Assembly: GCA_028293765.1 (NCBI GenBank)
Contig: JAQGOG010000048.1
Location: 36,606 to 100,605 of the forward strand
DNA length: 64,000 nucleotides
Source of the DNA: Gammaproteobacteria bacterium
GTDB lineage: Bacteria; Pseudomonadota; Gammaproteobacteria; Steroidobacterales; Steroidobacteraceae
Direction of reading: 5' to 3'
Translations under genes and position numbers: made by a program
Shown: positions 1 to 11,000 of the stretch, piece by piece
Layout: the number at the start of each line of letters is the position of its first letter
Numbering within the stretch: position 1 is the first letter of the stretch
Notes under the pieces: model-generated
Databases searched by the model: none
What the model saw: the letters and a program-made list of their open reading frames with translations, nothing else
What the model was told of the DNA's origin: nothing

Positions 1-250
1 GCCGCCTTCAGTCCGCTGAGCCAGTCCCGAGCCGGCTGCCGCAGTCCAGGAGTTTGAGCGCCTCAACCAGGCCATCGAAGCAACGAAACTCCAAGTCCCG
101 AGCGCCGCAGAATATCCGCTCGCAGATGCCGCGAAGGCTCAACACGCATGGAAAACGGGCACGTGCTCGGGAAGATTGTGTTGCGCTGCGCTGACCCGGT
201 CCAGGGCGCGGTTTCGAGTCGCGCTGCGACGTAGAAGGGGCCGCGCAGCA

Positions 251-360
251 CGTATCTACAACATTGTTGATGATGACCGGCACCCGTTCGTGAGTGGCTG
301 CCGGCACTTGCCAGTGTGCTGGGCGCCAAGCCCCGAGACGAACGTCGCCTCCGACGCACA
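251..360 (+). pseudogene. Decayed C-terminal piece of an NAD-dependent epimerase/dehydratase (SDR)
   Basis: One frame from 251 reads RIYNIVDDD. A one-base frame change at about 277 then gives PAPVREWLPALASVLGAKP. Read together this matches the C-terminal stretch of extended SDR / NAD-dependent epimerases, which commonly has YN(I/V)VDDxPAPVxEWLPxLA. After about 335 the match continues only weakly in a third frame. The N-terminal NAD-binding part is not seen. I infer an old remnant with at least one frameshift, not an expressed gene. Confidence 0.55.
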
Positions 361-809
361 CTCTGGCGGCTTGCCCTCAGCTACTGGACGAGCCGGCCCG
401 CCACCGGTACCGCTCACGCTCACGTCCGCTCGAGCGACCGCAACGTTACCATTTCATTACAGCGGTGACACTGTGTTTCGACTGGAGTTCGGCTCTTCAG
501 AGCCGCTGCCGCATCGCGCCGTGTTTTATTGCGCACCAGCGCGAGGCCCCCCGCGTTGCAAGGCTCCGTATTGGAGCAATCGTGTGCTGACTTGTCCGCT
601 AAAAGAGACAACACGTCGGGACCTAAGTCCACAAAAAATATCGCCCCTGTGTATTGAGTTTGGTTGCGAGTCGTCGCAACAATAGAGCGTGGCCGTATCA
701 GCGGCCATTCGTTGCAGCGGTGGGTGCGGTCAGCGGGCCGCCATGATGAGCTCGGTTGATGCCAGGGATGCAGATCAGGTCACCACCGCAACCCGATCGC
801 AGCTGATGT

Positions 810-838
810 TTGGTCGGTCGCGTGTCACTCACAATACT
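810..838 (+). promoter_or_regulatory. Possible sigma70-type promoter of the lipid synthase operon
   Basis: TTGGTC at 810-815 is separated by 17 bases from AATACT at 833-838, about 25 bases before the chosen start codon at 863. The hexamers are only moderate matches, so this is a position guess. If real, the 5' leader is very short. Confidence 0.25.
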
Positions 839-862
839 AAATGTACGAAAGGGACTTCAGCC

Positions 863-3800
863 ATGGCGACAGAGCCTGTTACGCGAAGAACTGTTGGTGC
901 CAGCCGATTCCGCATGGATGAATGGGCGGGGCACGCTCGGGCCGCGCCGTTTCTAGCCATCACGCCTTTCGAGCGGCCGGACCTGTCTCTGGCGCGGGCG
1001 TTCGAGCGGCACGGCGCCGCAGTGGCTGTCGATGTCGGACGAAACCGCGCACATCACCCGCAGGTTCTCGAAGCGCTCCGTCCGTTGTGTTTGCGTTCGT
1101 GCAGCGGTGCGGTCGGGGTTCGCATCCCCGATCATGTGGCGATTGCGCCCCATCACCTGCCCGCTGAGGTCGGTTTCGTAATACTGACCGCGGGGGCGCC
1201 CCTGGATCAGTGGCTTGATCACTTCTTGATCATCGCCCAAGTGGGTTCCGAGGCCGAGGCCCGCGTGGCGATTGCGGCTGGCGTCTCGGCGCTGATCGCG
1301 AAGGGTGTGGAAAGTGGCGGTCCCACTGGTCACAGCGGAGCTTTCATTCTGCTGCAACAAATTCTTGCGCTACCGGAGGCGCGCGGGGTTCCAGTCTGGT
1401 GCCAGGGGGGCATGGGCTTGTACACCGCCGCCGCGGCCATTGTGGCCGGAGCCCGCGGCATTGTCCTCGATAGCCAGCTCGCCTTATTGCACGAGAGCAC
1501 GCTGCCGGCGCATATCAAAGCCGCGGTGAGCGCGATGGATGGCAGCGAGACGCGGGTGCTCGGTGGTTATCACATCTACAGTCGCCCAGGTACCGCGGCC
1601 GCGCAACACGTCGAGCTCGAACCTCATGCGGTGCGAGCGCTGCTCGGTAACGAATCGCTCCAGGAGCTGTTGCCGATCGGACAGGATGCGGCGCTAGCTG
1701 GTGCCATCGCCGCACAATATCCCACCGTGGAAACGCTGCTGCATGGACTGCGGACGCGCATTGCCGGGCAGATGCGGCAAGCCAAGCACTTGTCGCCCTT
1801 GGCCCAGATGAGTCCACTGGCCCGCGCACATCGCACGCGCTTTCCGATCGCGCAAGGCCCGATGACTCGTGTCAGCGACTCGGCTGACTTTGCAATCGCA
1901 GTGGCGCAGAACGGTGCACTGCCGTTTCTCGCGTTATCGCTGATGCCAGCGCGTACTGCGCGCAGCCTGCTCGAGCAGACCCGCGGCGGCATCGGCGAGC
2001 ATAGCTGGGGAGTCGGTGTGCTCGGCTTCGCGCCGCCGGAAATCCTCAATCCGCAGCTCGAATTGATTCGGGAATTTCGCCCTTCGGTCGTATTGCTGGC
2101 GGGGGGGCGGCCTTCGCAAGCGCGCCCCCTCGCAGAACTCGGGATTCCCGCCTACTTGCACGTTCCCTCGCCAGGTCTGCTGGCCCTGTTTCTCAAAGAT
2201 GGCGCACGCCACTTCATTTTCGAAGGTCGCGAATGCGGTGGCCATGTCGGGCCGCGTTATAGCTTCGTGCTGTGGGAACAGCAAATCCAGCAACTGCTGG
2301 CGTTCGACCGTCCCGAAGAGCTGCATGTGTATTTTGCAGGCGGCATCCACGATGCGCGCTCGTCCGCGATGGTTGCCGCGTTTGCGGCGCCGCTCGCCGC
2401 ACGCGGGGCAAAAATCGGCGTAATGATGGGCACCGCCTATCTGGCCACGGAAGAAGCGGTGAACACCGGCGCAATCGTTCCGGAGTTTCAGCGTCAGGTT
2501 CTGAGCGCGGTCGAGACCACATTGATCGAAACTGCGCCGGGGCACGCGGTTCGCTGTCTGCCGAGCGGGTTCATCGACACATTCGCCGCCGAGAAGCGCC
2601 GCCTGCAGGAAGAGGGTCTCGGCGCGCAGGAGAATTGGAAGGCGCTCGAAGCTTTTAACGTCGGCCGGCTGCGGGTGGCGAGCAAAGGTCTCAAACGGCT
2701 CGGCGACGCGCTGCTGACCGTCGATGGCGCCACGCAGGAGCGCGAAGGCATGTACATGATCGGCCAAGCGGCGGCGCTGTGCGTCGAGGCCCAAACGATG
2801 GCGAGTCTGCATCGGGCTGTCAGCGTCGACTCGACCGTATTGCTCGACGCCTGCCGTGCGCCGCCGTTATCACGCGCCACTGTCAATGAGCCCATCGCGA
2901 TCATCGGCATGGAGTGTATTTTTCCGGGGTCTCCCGATTTGGAGAGCTTCTGGGCCAATATTCTCGAAGGCCGTGACTTGATCACCGAAGTACCCGCCGA
3001 ACGTTGGAATGCAGACCTGTACTACCGCAAGGGCTCGGCTGCGCAGAAGGGCAAGACGCCCAGCAAGTGGGGCGGTTTCATCGATGAGATCGGATTCGAT
3101 CCACTGCGGTACGGTATTCCGCCGCAATCGCTCGCGGCGATCGAACCGGCGCAGCTTTTGAGTCTGGAAGTGGCCTGTCGCGCGCTCGCGGATGCGGGCT
3201 ACGGTGAGGAACGTCCCTTCGATCGGGACAAGACCTCGGTCATTTTCGGCGCCGAAGCCGGCATGGAGTTGTCCAACGCTTATGCGTTCCGCAACAGCTT
3301 TGCGCAGTATTGCGGAGAGCTGCCGCCGCAACTCGACGCGGCGTTGCCCGACCTCACGGAAGATTCCTTCCCGGGTGTGTTGGCCAACGTCATCGCCGGC
3401 CGCATCGCAAACCGTCTGGGTCTGGGGGGTGTGAACTATTCAGTGGATGCTGCTTGTGCGAGCTCATTGACCGCCCTGGAGCTCGCGGTAAAGGAATTGC
3501 GCAGCGGCAGCAGCGACATGGTGCTCGCGGGCGGCGCGGACTTTCATAACGGCATCAATGATTTTCTGATGTTCGCAAGCGTTCAGGCGCTGTCGCCTTC
3601 CGGCCGCTGCCGCTCCTTCGATGCCGACGCCGACGGCGTCTGTCTGGGCGAAGGCACTGGGGTCGTTGTTCTCAAAAGACTGCGCGACGCCGAGAGTGAT
3701 GGTGACCGCATCTATGCAGTCATAGACGGCATCGCCGGTTCGAGCGACGGCAAGGGTCTGGGTCTGACCGCGCCGCGCAAGGAGGGTCAGAAGCGCGCCC

Positions 3801-6800
3801 TGGAGCGTGCTTATTGGCAAGCAGGCCAACTCCCGGGCGCCGTGGGACTCGTCGAAGCGCACGGTACGGGCACAGTAGTGGGCGACCGCACCGAACTGAA
3901 GACGCTAACGGAGATTTACAATGCCGGCGGCGCCGTTGCGGGACAGACGGGATTGGGCTCCGTCAAGAGCCAGATCGGACACACCAAGTGCGCCGCTGGG
4001 ATCGCGGGTGTGATCAAGGTTGCCAAAGCGCTATATCACCGTGTTCTGCCGCCCACACAAAACATCAAGACGCCGACGGAGTGGTATCGCCGCGCGAACA
4101 GTCCATTCGTGTTCTATGAGACGCCGCGAGTCTGGTTGGACGAGCACGCGCGCGCCGCGGTGAGCGCCTTCGGATTCGGTGGCACGAATTTCCATGCACT
4201 TTTGTCGGCGCATACGGCGTCACGCGGCGGCAATCCGCCCGCCTTGCGGCGCTGGCCCGCGGAGTTGTTTGTCTTTCGCGGCCAGGATGCGGCCGAGGCG
4301 CACGGGCAGATGCGGCGTCTGCAGCAGTTCCTGGAAGAATCAACCGCGCCGCTGGTCTTGCGGGATCTCGGGTTTACGGCGAGCGGGTTGGGTGCAGGCG
4401 CAGTTCAATGCGCATTCGTTGCCGAGGATATGAGCGACCTCGCGGTGAGATTGAAGCTCGCGCTGAGCGGTGTGGCAGATTCTCGGATCCAGCGGCGCGG
4501 GGGCGCGAGCGATGGCAAGGTCGCGTTCCTCTTTCCCGGCCAGGGCAGCCAGGTACCAGGAATGCTGCAGGACGTCTTTATCGCGTTTCCGCAGCTGCGG
4601 CCGATTTTGCAATGCGGTCGGGCTTGGCTTGACGAACTGTATCCGTCCACTGCGTACAGCAGCGACGAGCAGCGGGAGCAGCAGCGCACGCTCACTGATA
4701 CGCGTGTCGCGCAGCCCGCGTTGGGAATCGTCGAATATGCGATGGCGACTCTGCTGCAGAGTTGCGGCGTGCGGCCGCAGCAGCTGGCCGGTCACAGTTA
4801 CGGGGAACTCGTCGCGCTGGCAGTGGCGGACACCTTCGACTTGCCGACGCTCCTGCAGCTGAGCCGCCAGCGTGGTGAGGCGATCGTGGCTGCAGCGGGT
4901 TCCGACCCCGGCAAGATGCTTGCCGTGAGTGGCACAACTACAGCCATTGCGGCCGCCCTGCGCGGGGTCGATGGCGTCGTGCTCGCGAATCAGAACAGCC
5001 CCGCACAGACCGTCATTTCCGGTTCCTCACCGGCGATAGAGGCGGCACTCGTGGCACTGAAGCAGAGTGGTCTTGCGGCAAAGCCCATCGAGGTCGCGTG
5101 CGCTTTCCATTCGCCCGTAGTGGCGCGCGCCAGGGAGTTGTACGCCGATCATCTGCGTGATGTCGGCATGTCTGCACCGCAAGTGCCCGTGTACTCGAAC
5201 TCCACGACTAGCCCCTATGGCGCCGATGTGGCCGCGATCAAGGATCAACTCGCCCGACACCTTGTCGAGCCCGTGCGTTTTGTCGAACAGATCGAGCGCA
5301 TGTACGCTGACGGCGCGCGTATCTTCGTCGAGGTCGGCCCTGGACGCGTATTGACGGGATTCGTCGAGAAGATCCTCGCCGGCAAATCTCACCACACGGT
5401 CGTTACCGACCAGAAGGGCCGGCCCGGTATCGCGCAGTTTCTCGAAGCCCTCGCACGGCTTGCGGTCCTGACGGCAGATGTCGACATGGGCGCTCTTTAT
5501 GCCGAGCGGCAGGCCCGCCGCCTCGATCTCGGCGAGCCGTGCAGGCTCGCTCCATCCACCTGGCTGATCAATGGCCAGCGCGCACGGCCTCTGGAAGGAA
5601 CGCTGCCGAGCCATGCCGGCAAAGCACTGACCCAACCGGTGAAACTCACCGATGCTTCCATAACGCCTGGCAAAGTAGATGGCCCGCAAGAACGTGTGTT
5701 ACTGGATTTCCTCAACAATGTGCGCGAGATGGTCAACGCGCAGCGCGACGTGATGCTGGGCTTTCTAGGTCAAGCAACCTCTGCGAGTAAGGTCGCGCCG
5801 ACGCATCCGCCCGTGGTCATCGAAGCGGTGGCGGTCCCGCCGGCAATGGCGAACGCAGAGCGCGCCCTCGCACGGACTACGGACGTAGCGCCCGACCGCG
5901 AACCCTCCGGCCTCCAGGAGACCCTGCTTGCCATCGTCAGCGGGCGCACGGGGTATCCCGCTGAAATGCTCGATGTGGATCTGGATCTCGAAGCGGATTT
6001 GTCGATCGATTCGATCAAGCGGGTGGAAATCATCGGCGAGCTGTCCGAGCGCCTCGGCTTCAAGGACAAGCTCGGCGCCGATGCCGATGCCCTTCTGGAG
6101 CAGCTGGCGGCTCAAAAAACCTTGCGGGCGGTTTTGGAGTGGCTCTCGCAACAACTCCCCGAGGACCTGTCGACGCCGGCTGTGTCTCTGCCTGGCAGCG
6201 CTCGTCCGTTGAGTGTTGGCCCCTCATCGAGCGCGGTCGATTCATCGAACCGCGAGGTTGCGGTCATAGTGCCAGACATTCAAACCCTGTTGCTGTCCGT
6301 GATCGGTGAGCGCACCGGATACCCGCCCGATGTGCTCGATCTCGATCTGGACCTGGAAGCCGATTTGTCGATCGATTCCATCAAGCGCGTGGAAATCGTC
6401 GGTGAATTGCTGCAGCAGCTCGGTACCAGGCTAACTGCGGTGGATCGCGATGCCGCGCTGGAAAATCTGGCGGCATTGAAAACCCTGCGTGCCGTGATCG
6501 AGTCGCTGCAGGCGATGACGCGCACCACTGAGCCGGCGACAGCTCCATCCGCCAAGGCTGCCAGCAGTCCGGGTGCCGTTGCCGGAACGATCGCTCGGCT
6601 CCGGCTGCGCAGTGTAGCTATCGATATGCCCGCAGTGCACGCGACTGGGCTGGCCGGCAAACAGTTCCTGATTACTGACGACGGTCGCGGTATTGCCGAG
6701 GAGCTCGCGGCACGCATCGAGCTACAGGGCGCACAGGTGCGTCTCCTGGATTTTGCGGCAGACCTGCCGGCTTCCGGCGATCTGGAGTCGGTCGACGGGC

Positions 6801-8083
6801 TCATTCACCTGTGGGGCCTGCATGCGGGCCACTGCGACCGTGATCTCGCGCGCTTCTATGATCTGCTACGCCGGATGTTGGTGCACAAGGTGGCGTATCT
6901 GGTGGCTGCGAGCGGATTGAGCGGACGCTACGGTCATTTTCGGGACCCCGCCGCGCCGCTCGACCACCACCGGGGCGCGGGGCTGGCGGGATTGATCAAA
7001 TCGGTCGCCCAAGAGCGGCCGGAGATTCATGCGCGCTGTGTCGATCTCGAGCTGCGGGAGGCACCCCGCGCTCTCGCCGAGTATCTGGAGCTCGAGCTGC
7101 TCAGCAAGGACCGTCTGGTCGAAGTTTGCTACCGCAACGGCAGCCGCCATCGAATGGAGTTGGTGCCGGCAGCGCTGCCGCGGAGACCTGAGGGACACAA
7201 CGTCAAACTCGGTCCGGACAGCGTCGTGTTGCTCACCGGCGGCGCGCGCGGCATCACGGCAGCCTTGTCGCGGTCGCTCGCGAGTGAATACCGCTGTCGC
7301 CTGGAATTCGTGGGGCGCACGTGCCTTGAAACAGCATCTGATAAGCCCGAGTACGCGTCAGCGCGCGATCCGAAGGCGCTGCGGCAACGGGTGCTCGCGG
7401 ATAGTCCGGGCCTGGCGCCAGCGGCAGTGGAGAAGCGCTGCGCCCACATCCTTGCAGCGCGCGAGATTCGCCAGACCTTGGATGCAATTTGTGAGGCCGG
7501 CGGACAGGCGAATTACACGCAACTCGACGTGCGCGATATGGACCGCTTCGGCGAATTCGTCGAAGGCTTGTATCGGCGATATGGCCGCATCGACGGGGTG
7601 ATTCATGGTGCGGGAGTGGTCGAAGATAAGCTCGTGCGCGATAAAAGCGTCGAAAGCTTCACGCGAGTGTTCGAGACCAAGGTGCGCGGCGCAGTAACGT
7701 TATACAAAGCTTTGCGCGACGATGTGGGGTTCGTGGTGTTCTTTTCCAGTGTGGCCAGCGTGTTTGGCAATCGCGGCCAAGCTGATTATGCCGCGGCGAA
7801 CGACATTTTGGACAAGCTGGCGCACGCATTGCAAGCGCGCGTACAGGGGCGCGTCTTGTCGGTCAACTGGGGGCCGTGGGCGGGGAAAGGTATGGTTTCG
7901 CCGGAGTTGGAGCGCGAATACGCGCGCCGCGGCATAGGCCTGATTCCCTTGCATGACGGTGTAGAGGCGCTGTTGCATGAGCTGCGTGAAGGCGACCGCG
8001 AGGACGTGCAGATCATCATGATGTGCGGTAGCCCCGAGAGTATGAGCGTTCCGCAACTTCGAAGCGTGCACGCAGGTGCGTAA
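863..8083 (+). CDS. PUFA/glycolipid-synthase-like type I PKS: (FMN ER-like)x2-KS-AT-ACP-ACP-KR
   Basis: Large iterative-type synthase of 2406 residues, first gene of the operon. Residues 1-620 form two tandem 2-nitropropane-dioxygenase/PfaD-like FMN barrels, each with a nucleotide-binding signature (GVESGGPTGHSG and GRECGGHVGPR); these are probably enoyl reductase. The KS (about 675-1115) has active Cys865 in DAACASS, plus EAHGTGT and GHTKCAAG. The AT (about 1220-1540) has FPGQGSQ, Ser1312 in GHSYGE and AFHS. Two ACPs each carry SIDSIKRVEI with Ser1717 and Ser1839. Tandem ACPs with this motif are typical of polyunsaturated fatty acid synthases. The KR (about 2115-2340) has TGGARGIT and YAAAN. 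There is no DH here; it is in the next gene. I chose ATG 863, preceded by AAAGGGA, because the in-frame region upstream has no domain. The gene ends two bases before the next start. Confidence 0.9.
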   Translation: MATEPVTRRTVGASRFRMDEWAGHARAAPFLAITPFERPDLSLARAFERHGAAVAVDVGRNRAHHPQVLEALRPLCLRSCSGAVGVRIPDHVAIAPHHLPAEVGFVILTAGAPLDQWLDHFLIIAQVGSEAEARVAIAAGVSALIAKGVESGGPTGHSGAFILLQQILALPEARGVPVWCQGGMGLYTAAAAIVAGARGIVLDSQLALLHESTLPAHIKAAVSAMDGSETRVLGGYHIYSRPGTAAAQHVELEPHAVRALLGNESLQELLPIGQDAALAGAIAAQYPTVETLLHGLRTRIAGQMRQAKHLSPLAQMSPLARAHRTRFPIAQGPMTRVSDSADFAIAVAQNGALPFLALSLMPARTARSLLEQTRGGIGEHSWGVGVLGFAPPEILNPQLELIREFRPSVVLLAGGRPSQARPLAELGIPAYLHVPSPGLLALFLKDGARHFIFEGRECGGHVGPRYSFVLWEQQIQQLLAFDRPEELHVYFAGGIHDARSSAMVAAFAAPLAARGAKIGVMMGTAYLATEEAVNTGAIVPEFQRQVLSAVETTLIETAPGHAVRCLPSGFIDTFAAEKRRLQEEGLGAQENWKALEAFNVGRLRVASKGLKRLGDALLTVDGATQEREGMYMIGQAAALCVEAQTMASLHRAVSVDSTVLLDACRAPPLSRATVNEPIAIIGMECIFPGSPDLESFWANILEGRDLITEVPAERWNADLYYRKGSAAQKGKTPSKWGGFIDEIGFDPLRYGIPPQSLAAIEPAQLLSLEVACRALADAGYGEERPFDRDKTSVIFGAEAGMELSNAYAFRNSFAQYCGELPPQLDAALPDLTEDSFPGVLANVIAGRIANRLGLGGVNYSVDAACASSLTALELAVKELRSGSSDMVLAGGADFHNGINDFLMFASVQALSPSGRCRSFDADADGVCLGEGTGVVVLKRLRDAESDGDRIYAVIDGIAGSSDGKGLGLTAPRKEGQKRALERAYWQAGQLPGAVGLVEAHGTGTVVGDRTELKTLTEIYNAGGAVAGQTGLGSVKSQIGHTKCAAGIAGVIKVAKALYHRVLPPTQNIKTPTEWYRRANSPFVFYETPRVWLDEHARAAVSAFGFGGTNFHALLSAHTASRGGNPPALRRWPAELFVFRGQDAAEAHGQMRRLQQFLEESTAPLVLRDLGFTASGLGAGAVQCAFVAEDMSDLAVRLKLALSGVADSRIQRRGGASDGKVAFLFPGQGSQVPGMLQDVFIAFPQLRPILQCGRAWLDELYPSTAYSSDEQREQQRTLTDTRVAQPALGIVEYAMATLLQSCGVRPQQLAGHSYGELVALAVADTFDLPTLLQLSRQRGEAIVAAAGSDPGKMLAVSGTTTAIAAALRGVDGVVLANQNSPAQTVISGSSPAIEAALVALKQSGLAAKPIEVACAFHSPVVARARELYADHLRDVGMSAPQVPVYSNSTTSPYGADVAAIKDQLARHLVEPVRFVEQIERMYADGARIFVEVGPGRVLTGFVEKILAGKSHHTVVTDQKGRPGIAQFLEALARLAVLTADVDMGALYAERQARRLDLGEPCRLAPSTWLINGQRARPLEGTLPSHAGKALTQPVKLTDASITPGKVDGPQERVLLDFLNNVREMVNAQRDVMLGFLGQATSASKVAPTHPPVVIEAVAVPPAMANAERALARTTDVAPDREPSGLQETLLAIVSGRTGYPAEMLDVDLDLEADLSIDSIKRVEIIGELSERLGFKDKLGADADALLEQLAAQKTLRAVLEWLSQQLPEDLSTPAVSLPGSARPLSVGPSSSAVDSSNREVAVIVPDIQTLLLSVIGERTGYPPDVLDLDLDLEADLSIDSIKRVEIVGELLQQLGTRLTAVDRDAALENLAALKTLRAVIESLQAMTRTTEPATAPSAKAASSPGAVAGTIARLRLRSVAIDMPAVHATGLAGKQFLITDDGRGIAEELAARIELQGAQVRLLDFAADLPASGDLESVDGLIHLWGLHAGHCDRDLARFYDLLRRMLVHKVAYLVAASGLSGRYGHFRDPAAPLDHHRGAGLAGLIKSVAQERPEIHARCVDLELREAPRALAEYLELELLSKDRLVEVCYRNGSRHRMELVPAALPRRPEGHNVKLGPDSVVLLTGGARGITAALSRSLASEYRCRLEFVGRTCLETASDKPEYASARDPKALRQRVLADSPGLAPAAVEKRCAHILAAREIRQTLDAICEAGGQANYTQLDVRDMDRFGEFVEGLYRRYGRIDGVIHGAGVVEDKLVRDKSVESFTRVFETKVRGAVTLYKALRDDVGFVVFFSSVASVFGNRGQADYAAANDILDKLAHALQARVQGRVLSVNWGPWAGKGMVSPELEREYARRGIGLIPLHDGVEALLHELREGDREDVQIIMMCGSPESMSVPQLRSVHAGA

Positions 8084-8085
8084 TC

Positions 8086-11000
8086 GTGGAACCTATAGCG
8101 ATTATCGGCATGGATTGCATCTTTCCGGGTGCGCCCGACCTCGAACGCTATTGGCACAACATTCAGCACGGTGTCGATGCGATTGCCGAGGTGCCTGAGC
8201 ACCGCTGCTCGAAAACATTTTTCGATCCGGACTCCGACCAAGTCGATCGCTTTTATTGCCGGCGTGGCGGATTCGTAGACGAGTACGCCGAATTCGATCC
8301 GATTGAATTCGGCATCATGCCCAAGGCTGCGGCGGCCGCCGAGCCGGACCAGCTATTGACCCTGCGTGTGGGCGCCAACGCGTTGCGGGATGCCGGCTAC
8401 CTGGATCGAGAGTTTCCGCGGGAGAAGACTGCGGTCATCCTGGGGCGCGGCAACTACGCAGGCGCCGGCACGCTGCGCCTCCAGCAGCACGCGCGCATGG
8501 TGCAGCAGACATTGCAAACTTTGCAGGACCTCCTGCCGAATATCGGCGCTCTGGAACTGCAGACGGTGCGCAAGCAGATCAAGGCGGAACTGGATCATTG
8601 CGGCCCGGATGTCGCGGCGGGCGTCATACCGAATCTGGCGGCCTCCCGTTTGGCGAATCGCCTCGATTTGCGCGGACCCGCCTACACGGTGGATGCAGCT
8701 TGTGCGAGCGCCCTCATCGCCGTCGAGCAGGCGTGTCACGCGCTCACGCGTGGCGATTGCGCGATGGCGCTAACCGGCGGTCTGCACTTCACTCACGACC
8801 TTACATTTTGGGCGACTTTCTGCCAACTGGGTGCGTTGTCGCGCTCACAGCAGATCCGGCCGCTGTCGCAGGATGCCGATGGCATTCTCGCCGGCGAGGG
8901 AATCGGTTTGCTGGTGTTGAAGCGGCTGCGCGAGGCGCAAGCGGACGGAGATCGCATCTATGCCGTATTGCACGGCATTGCGTCGGCGAGCGATGGGCGC
9001 AGCAGCAGCTTACTGGCGCCCTCGGTCTCCGGCCAGTTATTGGCCTTGCGCCGGGCTTGGCAGCACACGGCGTTTCGCCCGGAGGATATCGGCCTGCTCG
9101 AAGCGCACGGCACCGGCACGCCGGCCGGCGATCAAGCGGAGCTGGAAACGGTACGGCAATTCTTCGGCGCACCGACGAGCACGAAGTCACGCGCGGTGAT
9201 CGGTTCGGTGAAGTCGATGATCGGGCATACGATGCCCGCCGCAGGCGCCGCCGGTCTCATCAAGGCGGCGCTATCGATCTATCATGGCGTCCTGCCGCCG
9301 ACTCTACATTGCCACCGGCCGCATCTCCTGTTGAATACCACGCGCTTTCGCGCTATCGCAAACCAAGAGCCGTGGCCCGAAACCAGTGTGCGCATCGCCG
9401 CCGTCAATGCCTTCGGCTTCGGCGGCATCAATGCGCACGCCGTGCTGAGTTCCGCTCCCGCCCCCACGGCCGCGCCATTACCGCACCGGAAAACGATCCT
9501 CCTGCCGCAAGTCGCGGTGGTCGCGGCCGACTCGAAGGAGTCTTTGCTGGAGAAGCTCGCGCAGCGCCGTTGGGATCGCACGGAGCAAGCGGGGCGTTTT
9601 CGCCTCGCGATAGTCGAGCCCGACGACACCCGCCTGAGCTTCGCGCACAAAGTGGTCACTGCGGGCGCCGCCTGGCACGGGCAGCATCAAATCTACTTTT
9701 CGGCGGATCGACTGCTCACCCGCGGCAAGCTCGCGTTTGTGTTTCCCGGCGTGGACAGCAGCTTCGATCCGCAAGTCGCAGATGTTGTAGAACACTTTCG
9801 TCTGCCGCCGCCGAGCCACGCGAGGAGGCTCGATCCGGCCAAGGATCTACTACAGGTGGCGCTCGGCGTCTACGACGTCGATATGGTGCTCTTCAAGGCC
9901 CTCGAAGCGCTGCGCATCAAGGCTGACGCGATGGCGGGTCATAGCTTGGGGGAGTGGTGCGCCATGGCTGCGTGCAACATGCTCCCGCTGCAATACGTGC
10001 ACGGCGCCATACAGCAGGTGCAAAACGAAGCGATGCCCGACATCGACCTGCTGTTCCTCGCCGCGGCTTGCACGGAGGCGCAAGCGCTGGAAGTGCTCTC
10101 CGGCCTGCACGATCTCACGCTTTCTCACGACAACTGCCCGCATCAAGTGATCTTCTGCGGCCGCAGGTCGCACATCGAGACCGCCCTCGAGCGCTTTCGA
10201 GCACAGCGCGTCTTCGCCCAAGTGCTGCCGTTTGCATCCGGGTTTCACTCGCCGCTGTTCGCTCCTCATGTGGAGCGCTATCGCGCGTTCTTCTCCAACA
10301 CTCCGCTGCACGAACCGAGCGTGCCGTTGTGGTCCACCACCACCGGCTGCAAATTTCCGCCATCGATCCTCGAGAAGCAGCAACTTGCCGTGGAGCATCT
10401 GCTGCGCCCCGTGCGTTTTCGCCAGCTCATCGAGAACATGTATGCGGACGGATTCCGCGCCTTCGTGCAGGTGGGCACCGGCAGCCTGGTCGGCTTCGTC
10501 GCGGATACGCTCAAAGGCAGAGCACATCTGACTGTCAGCGCGAACATCGCAAAGCGCTCCGGCCTGCAGCAGCTGACTCACGTGTGCGCCGCATTGTGGG
10601 TGGAGGGTGCGCAGCTGGAGTTGTCGTTGCTCGGGCTTGACGAGAAGCCATTGCGCAGCTCTCCCAGCGCGACCTTGCAGCGTCTTTCACTCGGTGTGCC
10701 ACTGATCAGATTGAAAACGCCGCTGGCCCGCAGCGTTCCGACCGCGGCTGAGAATTGGACGGCAATCGGCACGAGCGACGATCCGCTGCAAGTGGCATTT
10801 TCGGCTGCACTTACTGACATCCGGCAGGCAGGGCACGACGTGCTTGCCGCGTGGGGGCAGCGCCAGAAGTCGCGCGCGGAACCCATCTCTACGCCTGCAC
10901 CTTTTGAGGTACGCGTCGGACGGCATCTGGATGTGAACTCCACGATTCCTCTCGTGCGTGATCATTCATTTCATCGCGAGCGCGAGGGCTGGCCCGTGCT

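Larger units (their letters stand above)
1..862. other. Upstream region without an intact gene
   Basis: No convincing intact gene lies here. It holds a decayed epimerase fragment (251-360, listed separately) and a small GC-rich hairpin at 490-505 with arms CGGCTC/GAGCCG and a TTCA loop, which has no T-tract. The last 60 bases hold a tentative promoter and the ribosome site for the large synthase gene. Open frames on both strands across 8-708 overlap each other and show no recognisable protein apart from the epimerase remnant. Confidence 0.5.
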
